A stretch of DNA of 27,113 nucleotides from JBJXFY01 sp046155815 (GCA_046155815.1 JBJXFY010000161.1:1-27113), one strand, 5' to 3'; counted from the stretch's first letter, positions 8,546-20,569 are shown. A program made the numbers and translations. Notes: a model not told the origin generated them from the sequence alone.

Positions 8546-9086
8546 GCCTCACCTGCGCGGCCTTTGACGCGGCGATGCAGCCGCGCTGGGCCGGCTGGAG
8601 GCGTCCAACCCCGCGCTCTCGCAGGTGGGCGCCGCGCCCAACGCGCTGCAGGCGGCGGAGCAGGGCCTGGCCGGCCTGGGCGGGCGCTTCCCGGCCGCCG
8701 TGAAGGGCCGCTGCGGCGGCGACATCACGGAGCACGAGAAGGCGGCGGCACCCGCAGGAACGAGCGCCGGCGGCGCACGCCCAAGGCCCCGGCCAAGCCC
8801 CGAAAGGGCCAGTCTGAAACGCGGGGGTGTGGATGGGTAGGACCGGCTCCCCGAGCCTGCCGGCGTGATCGTGGACCACGCCCTGCCCGCGGCGGAGCGG
8901 AGCGCCAGGAGAAACAGGCCGCTGGGCACCGCGCGTCACCTTCGCTGGCCAGCGCACACGGACACAGAAGGCGCCGTCGCCACGGCCCTCAGTCGGCGCA
9001 CTCCAAAAACGTCGCGTTGAAACATCTGGTGGACCGGCGGGCCGCCGGCCGCACGGCCTCCGCCCCGCGGCTCCCGCTCGACCGCA
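8546..9086. other. Degraded non-coding stretch after the transposase fragment
   Basis: Open frames here are Arg/Ala/Pro-rich and show no recognisable family. Two neighbouring frames briefly look protein-like: CAAFDAAMQPRWAG in one, then LEASNPALSQVGAAPNALQ in the next. This may be a frameshifted scrap of an unidentified gene (about 8550-8760). I see no terminal repeat that would mark the right end of an insertion sequence. The region is best read as decay or recombination debris between the insertion remnant and the TonB operon. Confidence 0.45.
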
Positions 9087-9157
9087 CGTCACGCCGCCGT
9101 CACGTTTCCGCCGCGGGATGTTGACCTGGCCGGCCACCCCGTCACGGAAACGTCACA
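9087..9157 (+). promoter_or_regulatory. Four phased CGTCAC repeats upstream of the TonB operon
   Basis: CGTCAC occurs at 9087, 9098, 9140 and 9151. Spacings are 11, 42 and 11 bases, all close to whole turns of B-DNA, so the copies face the same side of the helix. The inner copies extend into an inverted pair, ACGTTTCCG (9102-9110) and CGGAAACGT (9145-9153). A possible -35 element TTGACC lies at 9121-9126 between the two pairs; no good -10 was seen. The block ends 44 bases before the operon's first start codon. It looks like a regulator binding site, but the regulator is unknown. Confidence 0.45.
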
Positions 9158-9201
9158 AACCCGCCACCGCCCGGCCATCTGCGGCTGGGACGGTTGCCGG
9201 G

Positions 9202-9972
9202 ATGTTTCGCCGAGTCCTGTGCAGCTTCATGGTCCTGGTGGCCGGCCTGCGGGCCTTGGGGGCGGACCCCGGGCCCGAGGCCAAGGTTGCCGAGACACGC
9301 GCCCTGATCGAGCAGTGGGTCCAAACCCGCCAGCTCGCGGACCGCACGCGGACCGACTGGGCTTCCGAGCGCGCGCTGCTCGAACAGTCCCGAGCGCTCT
9401 TCGAGAAGGGACTGCAGGACGAGGCGGAGCGGATGACGCGCATCGGCACGAATGTCGCGCAGGTCGGCCTGGATCGGCAGGCCGCCGAGAAGGAACTCGC
9501 GGTCGCCACCGACGCGCTGGTCCGGCTGGCGGGCATCGTGGGCGGGTTCGAGCAGCGCGTGCGCGCCCTTCAGCCGTTGCTGCCGGAGCCGCTGCTGCCG
9601 GCCGTGCAGCCGTTCCTCAACCGCCTCCCGACTAATTCGGTCGCCACCGCCGCCACGGTGCCGGAGCGGATGCAGGCCGTGGTCGGCTTCCTCAACGAGG
9701 TGGACAAGTTCAACAGCACCGTGACCGTGGCCGACGAGAAGCGTCCCGACGCCGCGGGCCAGCTCGTCAGCGTCGAGGTGGTCTATCTCGGGCTCGGCCT
9801 CGCCTACTTCGCCGACGCCACCGGCACGCTGGCCGGCTTCGGACAGCCCGGCCCGGAGGGCTGGCAGTGGACCACGCAGGCCGAGATCGGCCCGGCCGTC
9901 CGCAACGCCGTAGCCATGTACCGCAACGAACAGCCGGCCGCCTTCGTGAACCTCCCGGCCGCCATCCGCTGA
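9202..9972 (+). CDS. DUF3450 family periplasmic protein
   Basis: This is a 256-aa DUF3450 protein. It has a short signal peptide (about 1-20, MFRRVLCSFMVLVAGLRALG), a long helical coiled-coil part (about 26-125), and a conserved C-terminal part with VVYLGLGLAYFAD (193-205) and GWQW (220-223). In Vibrio and Shewanella relatives, DUF3450 genes open the cluster encoding TtpC, ExbB2, ExbD2 and TonB2. The same order is seen here, so a periplasmic accessory role in TonB energy transfer is likely; its exact action is not established. The ATG at 9202 is preferred to the in-frame ATG at 9118 because it gives the signal peptide and keeps the upstream repeats outside the gene. The next gene follows after 2 bases. 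Confidence 0.88.
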   Translation: MFRRVLCSFMVLVAGLRALGADPGPEAKVAETRALIEQWVQTRQLADRTRTDWASERALLEQSRALFEKGLQDEAERMTRIGTNVAQVGLDRQAAEKELAVATDALVRLAGIVGGFEQRVRALQPLLPEPLLPAVQPFLNRLPTNSVATAATVPERMQAVVGFLNEVDKFNSTVTVADEKRPDAAGQLVSVEVVYLGLGLAYFADATGTLAGFGQPGPEGWQWTTQAEIGPAVRNAVAMYRNEQPAAFVNLPAAIR

Positions 9973-9974
9973 CC

Positions 9975-11393
<1,419 letters not shown>

Positions 11394-11420
11394 TTTCCGC
11401 GAACCGCACCTCTTCCCTCC

Positions 11421-12092
11421 ATGACTGACAACCTCCTCGGCAAGATCTGGCAGTCCTGGGTGGACGGCGGCTGGACGATGATCCCCATCGCCATGGTCGC
11501 CCTCGCGGCCTACGCCGCCGCCTTCCACCTGCTGGCCTTCATCGGCCGACGCGCCTTCCGCCAGGCGGACGAGCGGCAGCTCCGCGCCTGGATCGCCCGG
11601 CCGGACACCGCCCCGGCGGAGCTGGCCGAGATCATCCGCTACACGCAGGACGGCGTGACCACGCCGGACGAGGTGTCCACGCGCTTCGCGGAGGTCAGCG
11701 CCGCCAAGGTGCCGGAGGTGGACCGCCGCCTGGCGTTCCTCGGCACGCTCGTCGGCGCGGCGCCGCTGCTCGGCCTGCTCGGCACCGTGCTCGGCATGCT
11801 CGTCACCTTCAACGCCATCGCCGGCGGCGGCGGCAAGATGGTGGACCAGATGGCCGTCGGCATCTCGGTCGCGCTCATCACCACGGAAATGGGCCTGCTG
11901 GTGGCCCTGCCGGGCCTGGTGCTGGCGTACCTCGTGCGCCGGCGGCGCAACGACTACGTCGGCTTCCTCGCCCGCCTCGAGATGCTCACCCTGCGCCACG
12001 TCCGGCCCGCCGTGCCCGGCATGACGCGCGAGCTGGCCCGCCCCGCCGCGGAGCCGGCGAACCTCCCGGCCGGCCTCCCGCAGGCCGCCTGA
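11421..12092 (+). CDS. exbB: ExbB-type proton channel subunit (MotA/TolQ/ExbB family)
   Basis: A 223-aa inner-membrane protein of normal ExbB length. Three membrane helices are visible: about 18-41, 106-131 (with GAAPLLGLLGTVLGM, the family signature) and 148-172 (ISVALITTEMGL). The last two line the proton pathway in the ExbB pentamer. It lies 27 bases after the TtpC-like gene and 9 bases before exbD, so they are co-transcribed. With ExbD it forms the motor that energises TonB. The C-terminal 30 residues are Pro/Ala-rich and probably disordered. Confidence 0.93.
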   Translation: MTDNLLGKIWQSWVDGGWTMIPIAMVALAAYAAAFHLLAFIGRRAFRQADERQLRAWIARPDTAPAELAEIIRYTQDGVTTPDEVSTRFAEVSAAKVPEVDRRLAFLGTLVGAAPLLGLLGTVLGMLVTFNAIAGGGGKMVDQMAVGISVALITTEMGLLVALPGLVLAYLVRRRRNDYVGFLARLEMLTLRHVRPAVPGMTRELARPAAEPANLPAGLPQAA

Positions 12093-12101
12093 GCCACGCC
12101 G

Positions 12102-12509
12102 ATGCGCTTCCGCCGTTCCCTCACCGAGTCCGAGGAGTCCGCGGGCATCGACATGTCCGCGATGATGGACATGGTCTTCATCCTGCTGATCTTCTTCATC
12201 GTCACCACGACGTTTGTCGAGGAATCCGGCGTGGAGGTGGACAAGCCCGCCGCCGCCTCCGCCGCGCAGCTCGACAAGAACAGCATCATCATCGCCATCA
12301 CCGCCGGCGGGCAGGTCGTGTACGGCGGCAAGGAGATCGGCGTCGGCGGCGTGCGCGCGCAGGTCGCCCGGCTGAGCGACAAGGAGCCGCTGCCCGTCAT
12401 CATCCAGCCGGACAAGACCACGCCTGCGGGGCTGCTCGTGCGGGTGATTGACGAGGCCAAGCTTGGCAAGGCCAAGAACGTCAGCATCGCGACGGAGCCG
12501 GGCGCATGA
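12102..12509 (+). CDS. exbD: ExbD/TolR-type biopolymer transport protein
   Basis: A 135-aa ExbD protein with a short cytoplasmic N-terminus, one membrane helix (about 19-38) and a periplasmic domain. Asp23 in MSAMMDMVFILLIFFIV corresponds to the protonatable aspartate essential in ExbD/TolR. The periplasmic domain has the family pattern PVIIQPDKTTPAGLLV (98-113). The stop codon overlaps the next start as ATGA, a sign of translational coupling with tonB. Placed by context as the ExbD2 component of a TonB2-like complex. Confidence 0.94.
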   Translation: MRFRRSLTESEESAGIDMSAMMDMVFILLIFFIVTTTFVEESGVEVDKPAAASAAQLDKNSIIIAITAGGQVVYGGKEIGVGGVRAQVARLSDKEPLPVIIQPDKTTPAGLLVRVIDEAKLGKAKNVSIATEPGA

Positions 12510-13192
12510 ACGGCCCGCGATCCGCCAAGCACCGCCAAGTGTACCATACCCCGCGCTTCAACTCGGGCTGGCTGTCGAGCTTCCTCGCGGCGCTCGCGCT
12601 GGGCGCCTTCATCTTCGGCATCCTGCCCTTCACCACCGTCGTCTCCACCCAGCGCCACAAGGAACTGGCCCTGCGGCAGACCGATCTGGCCGCCCCGCCG
12701 CCCGTCGCCGAGGAGACTCCGCCGCCGCCGCCGCCCGAGGAGGAGGAGAAGCCGCCGGAGGAGACGCCCCCGACGCCCGCCGACGCGCCCCAGCAGCTCA
12801 ACCTCTCCGCTGACCTCGACAACGTGGGCGGCGCCGGCGGCGCGCTGCACGACAACATCGGAAACCTGGCCGCCGACGTCGGCGCCGAGGTGGGCGACAC
12901 CTTTGACGCGTCCGAGCTGGACAACCGTCCCGAGCCCGTCGCGCAGCCTGCGCCCGCCTACCCGCGGGAGCTGTCGAAGGCGAAGATTGACGGCCGCGTG
13001 GTGATCGCCTTCGTCGTGACCGAGGACGGCCGCGTGGAGGATGCGCGCATCGAGAACTCGACCCGGCCCGAGTTCGAGGCCCCGGCGCTGGAGGCCATCC
13101 GCAAGTGGCGCTTCAAGCCCGGCCAGAAGGAGGGCCAGCCCGTGCGGACCTACGTCAAGCAGCCGCTCAAGTTCACCCCGCCCGCCCGCTGA
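12506..13192 (+). CDS. tonB: TonB family energy transducer
   Basis: A 228-aa TonB protein. It has a cytoplasmic N-terminus, one membrane anchor (about 21-45), a Pro/Glu-rich spacer (64-95, with PPPPPPEEEE) and a C-terminal TonB domain (about 148-226). The domain contains YPRELSKAKIDGRVVIAFVV and the conserved end ALEAIRKWRFKPG. It shares four bases with exbD. It should span the periplasm and pull on the plug of outer-membrane receptors. The obvious partner receptor gene downstream is broken, so its client receptors must be encoded elsewhere, if the system is used. Confidence 0.94.
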   Translation: MNGPRSAKHRQVYHTPRFNSGWLSSFLAALALGAFIFGILPFTTVVSTQRHKELALRQTDLAAPPPVAEETPPPPPPEEEEKPPEETPPTPADAPQQLNLSADLDNVGGAGGALHDNIGNLAADVGAEVGDTFDASELDNRPEPVAQPAPAYPRELSKAKIDGRVVIAFVVTEDGRVEDARIENSTRPEFEAPALEAIRKWRFKPGQKEGQPVRTYVKQPLKFTPPAR

Positions 13193-13203
13193 GACGCTCC
13201 GCC

Positions 13204-14616
13204 GTGAAATCCGCCCACGCCCTGCTCCTGCTGCCCCTCCTCTTGGTGGCGGCGCCCCCGCTGCGCGCCGCCACCCGGAACGCGGACGCCGCGCCGGCCT
13301 TCGCGCCCGTGCCGGCGGACCATCCGCTTGCCGCGGTCTGGAACGACCCGGACTTCCAGCGCCGGCTGCTTGGCTCCTACGGCTTCGCCAGCGACGTCGA
13401 GCCCCGCCTCACGCCGGAGGAGCAGGTGTTCTACCGCGAGAAGATCGCGCCGCTGCTGGGCAATGACCGCACGAAGGCCCTGCCCGAACTCGAGGCCGCC
13501 GCCGCCAAACCTGGCGCGAGCGCAGTCTTCGACTACACCGCCGGCACCATTTACTTTCAAGGCGAAGACCTGACCAACGCCGTCACCCGCTTCGCCGCCG
13601 CGCTCAAGAAGTTCCCCGACTTCCGCCGCGCGCAGAGGAACCTCGCGCTCGCGCTCGTGCGCGGCGGCCAGTGGGAGCCGGCGGCGAAGGCGCTCGGCCG
13701 CACCATCGAGCTGGGCGGCGCGGACGGCCGCATCTATGGACTGCTCGGCCTGGCGAACCTGAACCTCGAGCGCTTCATTCCCGCCGAGGCCGCCTACAAG
13801 CAGGGCCTGCTCTTCGAGCCGGACAACCTCGACTATCAGGTCGGCCTCGTCCGCAGCTTCATCGGCTCGGGCAATTTTGCCGCCGCCGGCGCGCTCCTTG
13901 ACCAGCTCCTCCGCCAGCATCCGGACCGCGAGCAGTTCTGGGCGCTCCAGGGCAACGTCTATCTCCAGCAGGAGCAGCCCGCGAAGGCCGCGGTCAACTT
14001 CGAGATGCTCCGCCGCCTCGGGAAGGCGACGCCCGCGCAGCTTTACACGCTCGGCGACATCTACATCAACCAAGGCTCGCCCGGCGTCGCGCTGCCCGTC
14101 TATCTCGAGGCCATCGGGGTGGATGGCGGCAAGTCCGCCCCGCGCCTGCTCCGCGCCGCCGAGGTGCTCGTCAGCCAGGGTTCGACCGACGAGGCCGCCA
14201 AGCTGCTGGACAAGCTCGCCGGCGCCGAGGGCGGCCTCGCCCCGGCCGACGAGGCGAAGCTGCTGCGCATCCGCGCGCGCATCTTCCGCGCCGCCGGCGA
14301 CCGCGCCAAGGCCCTCGAGACGATCGAGGCGCTGCTGGACAGGCAGCCCAACGATGGTGACGCGCTGCTGCTCGCCGCCGACCTGTACCGCGAGGGCGAG
14401 GATCTGGAGCGGGCGCGCCTGCGTCTCGAGGCCGCGGAGAAGATGGACGCCCACCGGGCCGAGGCGCTCTTCAAGCTCGGCTACCTCATGGCCATCCAGA
14501 AGAAGTACCCGGAGGCCCTGAACTTCCTCCGGCGCTCCCAGCAGTTGAAGCCGCGCGAGGCCACCGCGGCGTACATCCAGAAGATCGAGGCCTTGGCGCT
14601 GCGGGCGGCCCGCTGA
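13204..14616 (+). CDS. Secreted TPR-repeat protein of the TonB2-type operon
   Basis: A 470-aa protein with a signal peptide (about 1-22, MKSAHALLLLPLLLVAAPPL) and many tetratricopeptide-like helix pairs from about 100 to 465. Recognisable units include FRRAQRNLALALVRGGQWEPAA, AEAAYKQGLLFEPDNLDY and HRAEALFKLGYLMAIQKKYPEA. The GTG at 13204 is chosen because it gives the signal peptide and starts 11 bases after tonB; the ATG at 13105 in the same frame lies inside tonB. In Vibrio/Shewanella-type TonB2 clusters a TPR protein also closes the set, so an accessory scaffolding role in the periplasm is inferred. It ends 22 bases before the receptor pseudogene. Confidence 0.88.
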   Translation: MKSAHALLLLPLLLVAAPPLRAATRNADAAPAFAPVPADHPLAAVWNDPDFQRRLLGSYGFASDVEPRLTPEEQVFYREKIAPLLGNDRTKALPELEAAAAKPGASAVFDYTAGTIYFQGEDLTNAVTRFAAALKKFPDFRRAQRNLALALVRGGQWEPAAKALGRTIELGGADGRIYGLLGLANLNLERFIPAEAAYKQGLLFEPDNLDYQVGLVRSFIGSGNFAAAGALLDQLLRQHPDREQFWALQGNVYLQQEQPAKAAVNFEMLRRLGKATPAQLYTLGDIYINQGSPGVALPVYLEAIGVDGGKSAPRLLRAAEVLVSQGSTDEAAKLLDKLAGAEGGLAPADEAKLLRIRARIFRAAGDRAKALETIEALLDRQPNDGDALLLAADLYREGEDLERARLRLEAAEKMDAHRAEALFKLGYLMAIQKKYPEALNFLRRSQQLKPREATAAYIQKIEALALRAAR

Positions 14617-14638
14617 CCGCGTCCCCCGCCCCGTGGCC

Positions 14639-15259
14639 ATGCCGTCCGCCTCCGGCATGCCCCGCCAGCTCCGGGTCTGGCTCGCCCTCCTGCTCCTCCT
14701 CGGCGGCTTGGCCTGCATCGGCCCGGCGGCCCGCGCGCAGGAGACCGGGGCCATCTAGGGCACGATCATGGACGGTTGGGACGGGAAGCCGCTGGGCGGG
14801 GTGAACGTCATCCTGGCCGGCTCCAGCCACGCCGCCCGCACGGCCGGTCATGGGCGCTACCAGCTCGCCGGCGTGCCGCCGGGCGAGCACACCGTGCGCT
14901 TCAGCCGCCCCGGCTACGCCACCGTGAAGGTGACCGGCATCCGGGTGATCGCCGGGCAGACCACCGTCGCCAACGGCACGCTGCGGCCGGGGTTCTTCGA
15001 GCTGAAGGAGTTCGAGAGCGGGGCAACGGCGCTCTTGCTTGAACGCCAGGGCGCGGCAGGGCTCATGGACGCGATCGGTGCCGAGCAGTTCCGGAGGCTG
15101 GGCGTGTCCGACGCGGCGGACATCATGACCAAGGTGACCGGCACCACGGTCGTAGATGGCAAGTTCGCCGTCATCCGCGGCTTGGGCGACCGCTACAACG
15201 TCACCCTGCTCAGCGGCGCGGCAATCCCCACCGCCGATCCGTAACGCCGCGCCGCACAG
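14639..15259 (+). pseudogene. TonB-dependent receptor, truncated and with two nonsense codons
   Basis: The frame from the ATG at 14639 encodes a signal peptide (MPSASGMPRQLRVWLALLLL onwards, to about residue 34), a carboxypeptidase-regulatory-like domain (about 36-115, GKPLGGVNV, GRYQLAGVPPGEHTVRFSRPG) and the start of a plug domain (IRGLGDRYNVTLLSGAAIP). A TAG at codon 40 (14756-14758) interrupts it between ETGAI and GTIMDG. A TAA at codon 202 (15242-15244) stands where a Tyr is usual in ADPYR. The same frame then reads RRAAQ (15245-15259) before homology stops. The rest of the plug and the whole beta-barrel, usually several hundred residues, are gone. Re-initiation at the ATG at 14768 could still yield a short plug-like fragment without a signal peptide. 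Confidence 0.87.
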
Positions 15260-16538
15260 CCCGATCATCTTCACCGCCGAGAACGACGACCTCGCCGACC
15301 CCGCCGACCTCGGCCCGACCGACCGGCAGCTCTGGGGCGGGCTGGTGGTGCTGGGGCGGGCGCGGATCAACTCGGCGGTGAACGCGAACGGCGACGCGGC
15401 GGTGCCCCGCTATGAGGTGTACGAGGGGCTGGAGGACGTGGTGGTGGGCGGGCAGAACGTGTTCCGCTTCGGCGGGGACGACGACGGCGACAGCTCCGGC
15501 GTGCTGCGCTACGTCTCGCTGCGGCACGGCGGGCAGAAGCTCAGCCCGGACAAGGAGATCAACGGCCTCAGCCTGGGCGGCGTGGGCCGCGGCACCGTCA
15601 TCGAGTACATCGAGGCCCTCAGCTTCGCCGACGACGGCTACGAGTTCTTCGGCGGGAGCGTGAACACGCGCTACCTGGTGAGCGCGTTCAACGACGACGA
15701 CGCCTTCGACGTGGACATGGGGTACAGCGGGGACAACCAGTTCTGGTTCGCGCTGCAGGCGAACGACCGGCGGGACAACGGCGGCGAGATCAATGGCGAG
15801 CTCAACGAGCGCAACGACGGGACGCGGGTGCCGGTGAGCGACTTCCGCGTGTACAACGCCACCCTGATCGGCGCGGGCGCGGGCGCGGGCGGGACGGCCA
15901 ACAACCACACCTTCCTGTTCCGCCGCTTCTCCCGCGGGCAGTTCTACAACTCGGTGTTCACCGACTTCAACGGCCAGCCCCTCAACGGCGGCGGGCCGCA
16001 GACCGGGGCGGTGCCCGCGCTGCAGGACAACCTGTGGTGGGGCTACGCCAACCCGGTGTTCACCAACCTGCTGTTCACGACGGCCGCCAACAACAACGCG
16101 ACCAACGTGAACCCCAGGATCCGCGGCATCAGCCGCGCGGCCGACGGCGGGCTGGACCCCCGCCCCGCCCCCGGCAGCCCCGCCCTCGGCGGCGGGCGCC
16201 CCACCCCGCCCGGCCTCACCCCCGCCAGCTTCCAGGGCGCCTTCGGCGGCCTGAACTGGGCCTCCGACTGGTCCGGCCTCTCCGCGATGGGCATCCTGAC
16301 CTCCGCCGGCGGCGGCAATCCCCCGCCCGTCCCGCCGACGCAGCCGATCACCCTCACCGTCACCGCTGGTACCGGCAGCCTGACGCTGGCGTGGACTGGC
16401 GGCAGCGCGCCTTTCGTGGTTGAGCGCAAGGGCGCCCTCACGGATGCCGCCTGGACCACGGTGACCAATGTCACCGAGCGCACCGCCACGGTGCCCGTCA
16501 CCGGCGACGCCGGCTTCCTCCGGGTGGGCGGACAGTAA
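15260..16538 (+). pseudogene. Secreted repeat-type protein, N-terminus deleted
   Basis: From SPIIFTAENDD (about 15258) the frame reads as the body of a family of large secreted or outer-membrane-associated proteins often encoded beside TonB-dependent receptors. Recognised segments are LWGGLVVLGRARIN, GVLRYVSLRHGG, EFFGGSVNTRYLVSAFNDDD and DNQFWFALQANDRRDNGGE. The C-terminus (about 16340-16535) is a fibronectin-III-like module (LTLAWTGGSAPFVVERKG). The signal peptide and the first part of the domain are missing: upstream codons in this frame are receptor DNA read out of frame. The frame is otherwise clean to its TAA, so the deletion may be recent. Function of the family is not established; binding or processing of the receptor's substrate is a guess. 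Confidence 0.75.
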
Positions 16539-16554
16539 CGCGAGGAAGACTACG

Positions 16555-16573
16555 CCAGCCCTAGCCGGGCTGG
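16555..16573 (+). other. Small hairpin after the secreted-protein remnant
   Basis: CCAGCCC (16555-16561) pairs with GGGCTGG (16567-16573) around a 5-base loop, 17 bases after the stop codon. No T-run follows, so it may only assist the stronger terminator just downstream. Confidence 0.35.
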
Positions 16574-16581
16574 ATTCGCGC

Positions 16582-16614
16582 GTGGCCGCCCCTTCCCGGG
16601 GCGGCCACTTTCTT
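16582..16614 (+). terminator. Rho-independent terminator of the TonB cluster
   Basis: A perfect 11-bp GC-rich stem (16582-16592, GTGGCCGCCCC, with 16598-16608) closes a TTCCC loop and is followed by TTTCTT. It stands 44 bases after the last stop codon of the cluster. This is the clearest terminator in the window. Confidence 0.8.
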
Positions 16615-16992
16615 CCGGGACGGACCCGGTTTGTGCTCCCAGCATTCCCGAAGCCGGCGGCTCCCCGAGGAGGTTGGTCGTCATGCCCGCAGCGGCGAAC
16701 TTCGAAAGCGTCCTCCCCGGCGGCCGAGTGGCGCGGGACATCGCGGCCCGCCGCTTGCAAAGCCGGGCGGCAACGCCATTTTTCGGCTCACATTCCGGAC
16801 GCATGAACCGCCGCCGAAACTCCTTCCGTGCCACCACCCGTCCGGGCCCGAAAGGCGGCCGGCCGTCGATCGTGTCCGCATCCCGCCAGTGAAGCGCGTT
16901 CCGCCGCTCAACTTCCTGTCGCGCCGCCAGCCCTGAGCGGCCCGTACTCACCAGGCGATTTTCCCCTCGTTCAACCCTCCCATCCAGAACCT
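16615..16992. other. Intergenic region upstream of katG
   Basis: No gene is supported. A 29-codon Arg-rich frame from the ATG at 16803 to 16892 has no recognisable features. A TTGCAA at about 16755 is followed after 17 bases by ATTTTT, a weak promoter-like pair about 220 bases before katG. No obvious OxyR- or Fur-like palindrome was seen. Confidence 0.5.
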
Positions 16993-19245
<2,253 letters not shown>

Positions 19246-19277
19246 GCGCCAGGTGTTTCGCGGCCTTCATCATCGCC

Positions 19278-19308
19278 GGCCAGCCGCCTCCTTTGGGGAC
19301 GGCTGGCC
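19278..19308 (+). terminator. Possible terminator hairpin after katG
   Basis: GGCCAGCCG (19278-19286) pairs perfectly with CGGCTGGCC (19300-19308) around a 13-base loop, 32 bases after the katG stop. There is no T-run, so intrinsic termination is uncertain. Confidence 0.35.
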
Positions 19309-19475
19309 CGGCTCTTGGCCGGCGCTGCACCGCCGTTCCTTCAGGCTCACGCCGTCGCCCTTCACCCGCATCCCTCGCGGTGCGCCCGTCCCTCTGCGCC
19401 GTGAGCGGCGGGCGCATACCGGGAGCAAGTCCGGCCCCGGCGAGCGACGATGTTCGCCCTCCGCCTTTTTCCAGT

Positions 19476-19504
19476 TTGGCGCGGGTTGGGAAGCCCCCTA
19501 CGCT
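19476..19504 (+). promoter_or_regulatory. Candidate promoter of gmd-fcl
   Basis: TTGGCG (19476-19481) and TACGCT (19499-19504) are separated by 17 bases, a partial match to a sigma-70 promoter. The -10 lies only 14 bases before the gmd ATG, so the predicted transcript would have a very short or no leader. No Shine-Dalgarno sequence is visible, which would fit leaderless translation. Confidence 0.35.
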
Positions 19505-19518
19505 GCCCGCCGCTCGCG

Positions 19519-20538
19519 ATGAAGAAAGCACTCATCACCGGAATCACTGGCCAGGACGGCTCGTATCTCGCCGAATTGCTCCTGGAAAAGGGCTACGAAG
19601 TCCACGGCGTCGTCCGCCGCGCCTCCACCTTCAACACCAGCCGCATTGACCACCTGTACACCGACCCGCACGTCAACGGCAGCCGGCTCTTCCTTCATTA
19701 CGGCGACCTCGCCGACTCCGTGCAGATGGTGAAGCTCCTGTACGAGCTCCAGCCCGACGAGATCTACAACCTCGGCGCGCAGTCCCACGTCCGCGTCAGC
19801 TTCGACGTGCCCGAGTACACCGGCGACGTCGTGGGCCTGGGCGCGCAGCGCATCCTCGAGGCGATCCGCGAGGCCGGGCTGGTGAAGAAGTGCCGGTACT
19901 ACCAGGCCAGCAGCTCGGAGATGTACGGCAAGGTGCAGGAAGTGCCGCAGACGGAGACCACGCCCTTCTGGCCCCGCAGCCCCTACGGCTGCGCCAAGGT
20001 CTATGCCTACTGGCTCACGGTGAACTACCGCGAGAGCTACAATCTCCACGCGAGCAACGGCATCCTCTTCAACCACGAGAGCCCGCGCCGCGGCGAGACC
20101 TTCGTGACGCGCAAGATCACCCGCGCCGCCACGCGCATCGCCGTCGGCCTCCAGAAGGATCTCTACCTCGGCAACCTCGACGCCAAGCGCGACTGGGGCT
20201 ACGCCAAGGAGTACGTCGAGATGATGTGGCTCATGCTCCAGCAGGAAAAGCCGGACGACTACGTGGTGGCCACCAACGAGACCCACACCGTGAAGGAGTT
20301 CTGCCAGGAGACCTTTTCCCAGCTGGGCCTCGACTGGGAGAAGTTCGTGAAGTACGACACCCGCTACGAGCGCCCGGCGGAGGTGGAGCTGCTCATCGGC
20401 GATCCGGCCAAGGCCAAGCGCCAGCTCGGCTGGGAACCCAAGGTGCGCTTCAAGGATCTGGTGAAGATCATGGTCGAGGCCGACCTCGAGCTGGCGAAGC
20501 GCGAGAAGGCCATCAAGGACGCGACGGGGAAGATGTAG
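19519..20538 (+). CDS. gmd: GDP-mannose 4,6-dehydratase
   Basis: A 339-aa short-chain dehydrogenase/reductase-type enzyme that converts GDP-D-mannose to GDP-4-keto-6-deoxy-D-mannose, the first step to GDP-L-fucose, in the cytoplasm. The NADP-binding glycine motif is GITGQDG at 8-14. The catalytic set is Ser132 with Glu134 (ASSSEMYG) and Tyr156-x-x-x-Lys160 (SPYGCAK). NHESPRRGETFVTRKI, typical of Gmd, is present. The length is normal to slightly short for the family. The ATG at 19519 gives the canonical MKKALITG start. It is followed by fcl after 31 bases, so the two likely form an operon for fucose-containing surface glycans. Confidence 0.96.
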   Translation: MKKALITGITGQDGSYLAELLLEKGYEVHGVVRRASTFNTSRIDHLYTDPHVNGSRLFLHYGDLADSVQMVKLLYELQPDEIYNLGAQSHVRVSFDVPEYTGDVVGLGAQRILEAIREAGLVKKCRYYQASSSEMYGKVQEVPQTETTPFWPRSPYGCAKVYAYWLTVNYRESYNLHASNGILFNHESPRRGETFVTRKITRAATRIAVGLQKDLYLGNLDAKRDWGYAKEYVEMMWLMLQQEKPDDYVVATNETHTVKEFCQETFSQLGLDWEKFVKYDTRYERPAEVELLIGDPAKAKRQLGWEPKVRFKDLVKIMVEADLELAKREKAIKDATGKM

Positions 20539-20569
20539 GGCTGGGGCAGCTCGCTTGTTTCGTCCGGCC

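Noticed and set aside
13150..14754. 534-codon minus-strand open frame
   Set aside because: Antisense shadow of the TPR gene; no recognisable family.
14756..14758. Amber codon as a recoded residue (pyrrolysine or read-through)
   Set aside because: The same gene has a second nonsense codon and a large truncation, so ordinary decay explains it better; no recoding signal was seen.
15210..16760. 516-codon minus-strand open frame
   Set aside because: Antisense shadow of the secreted-protein remnant; low-complexity composition.
16803..16892. Small Arg-rich ORF upstream of katG
   Set aside because: Twenty-nine codons with no Shine-Dalgarno and no recognisable motif; not supportable as a gene.
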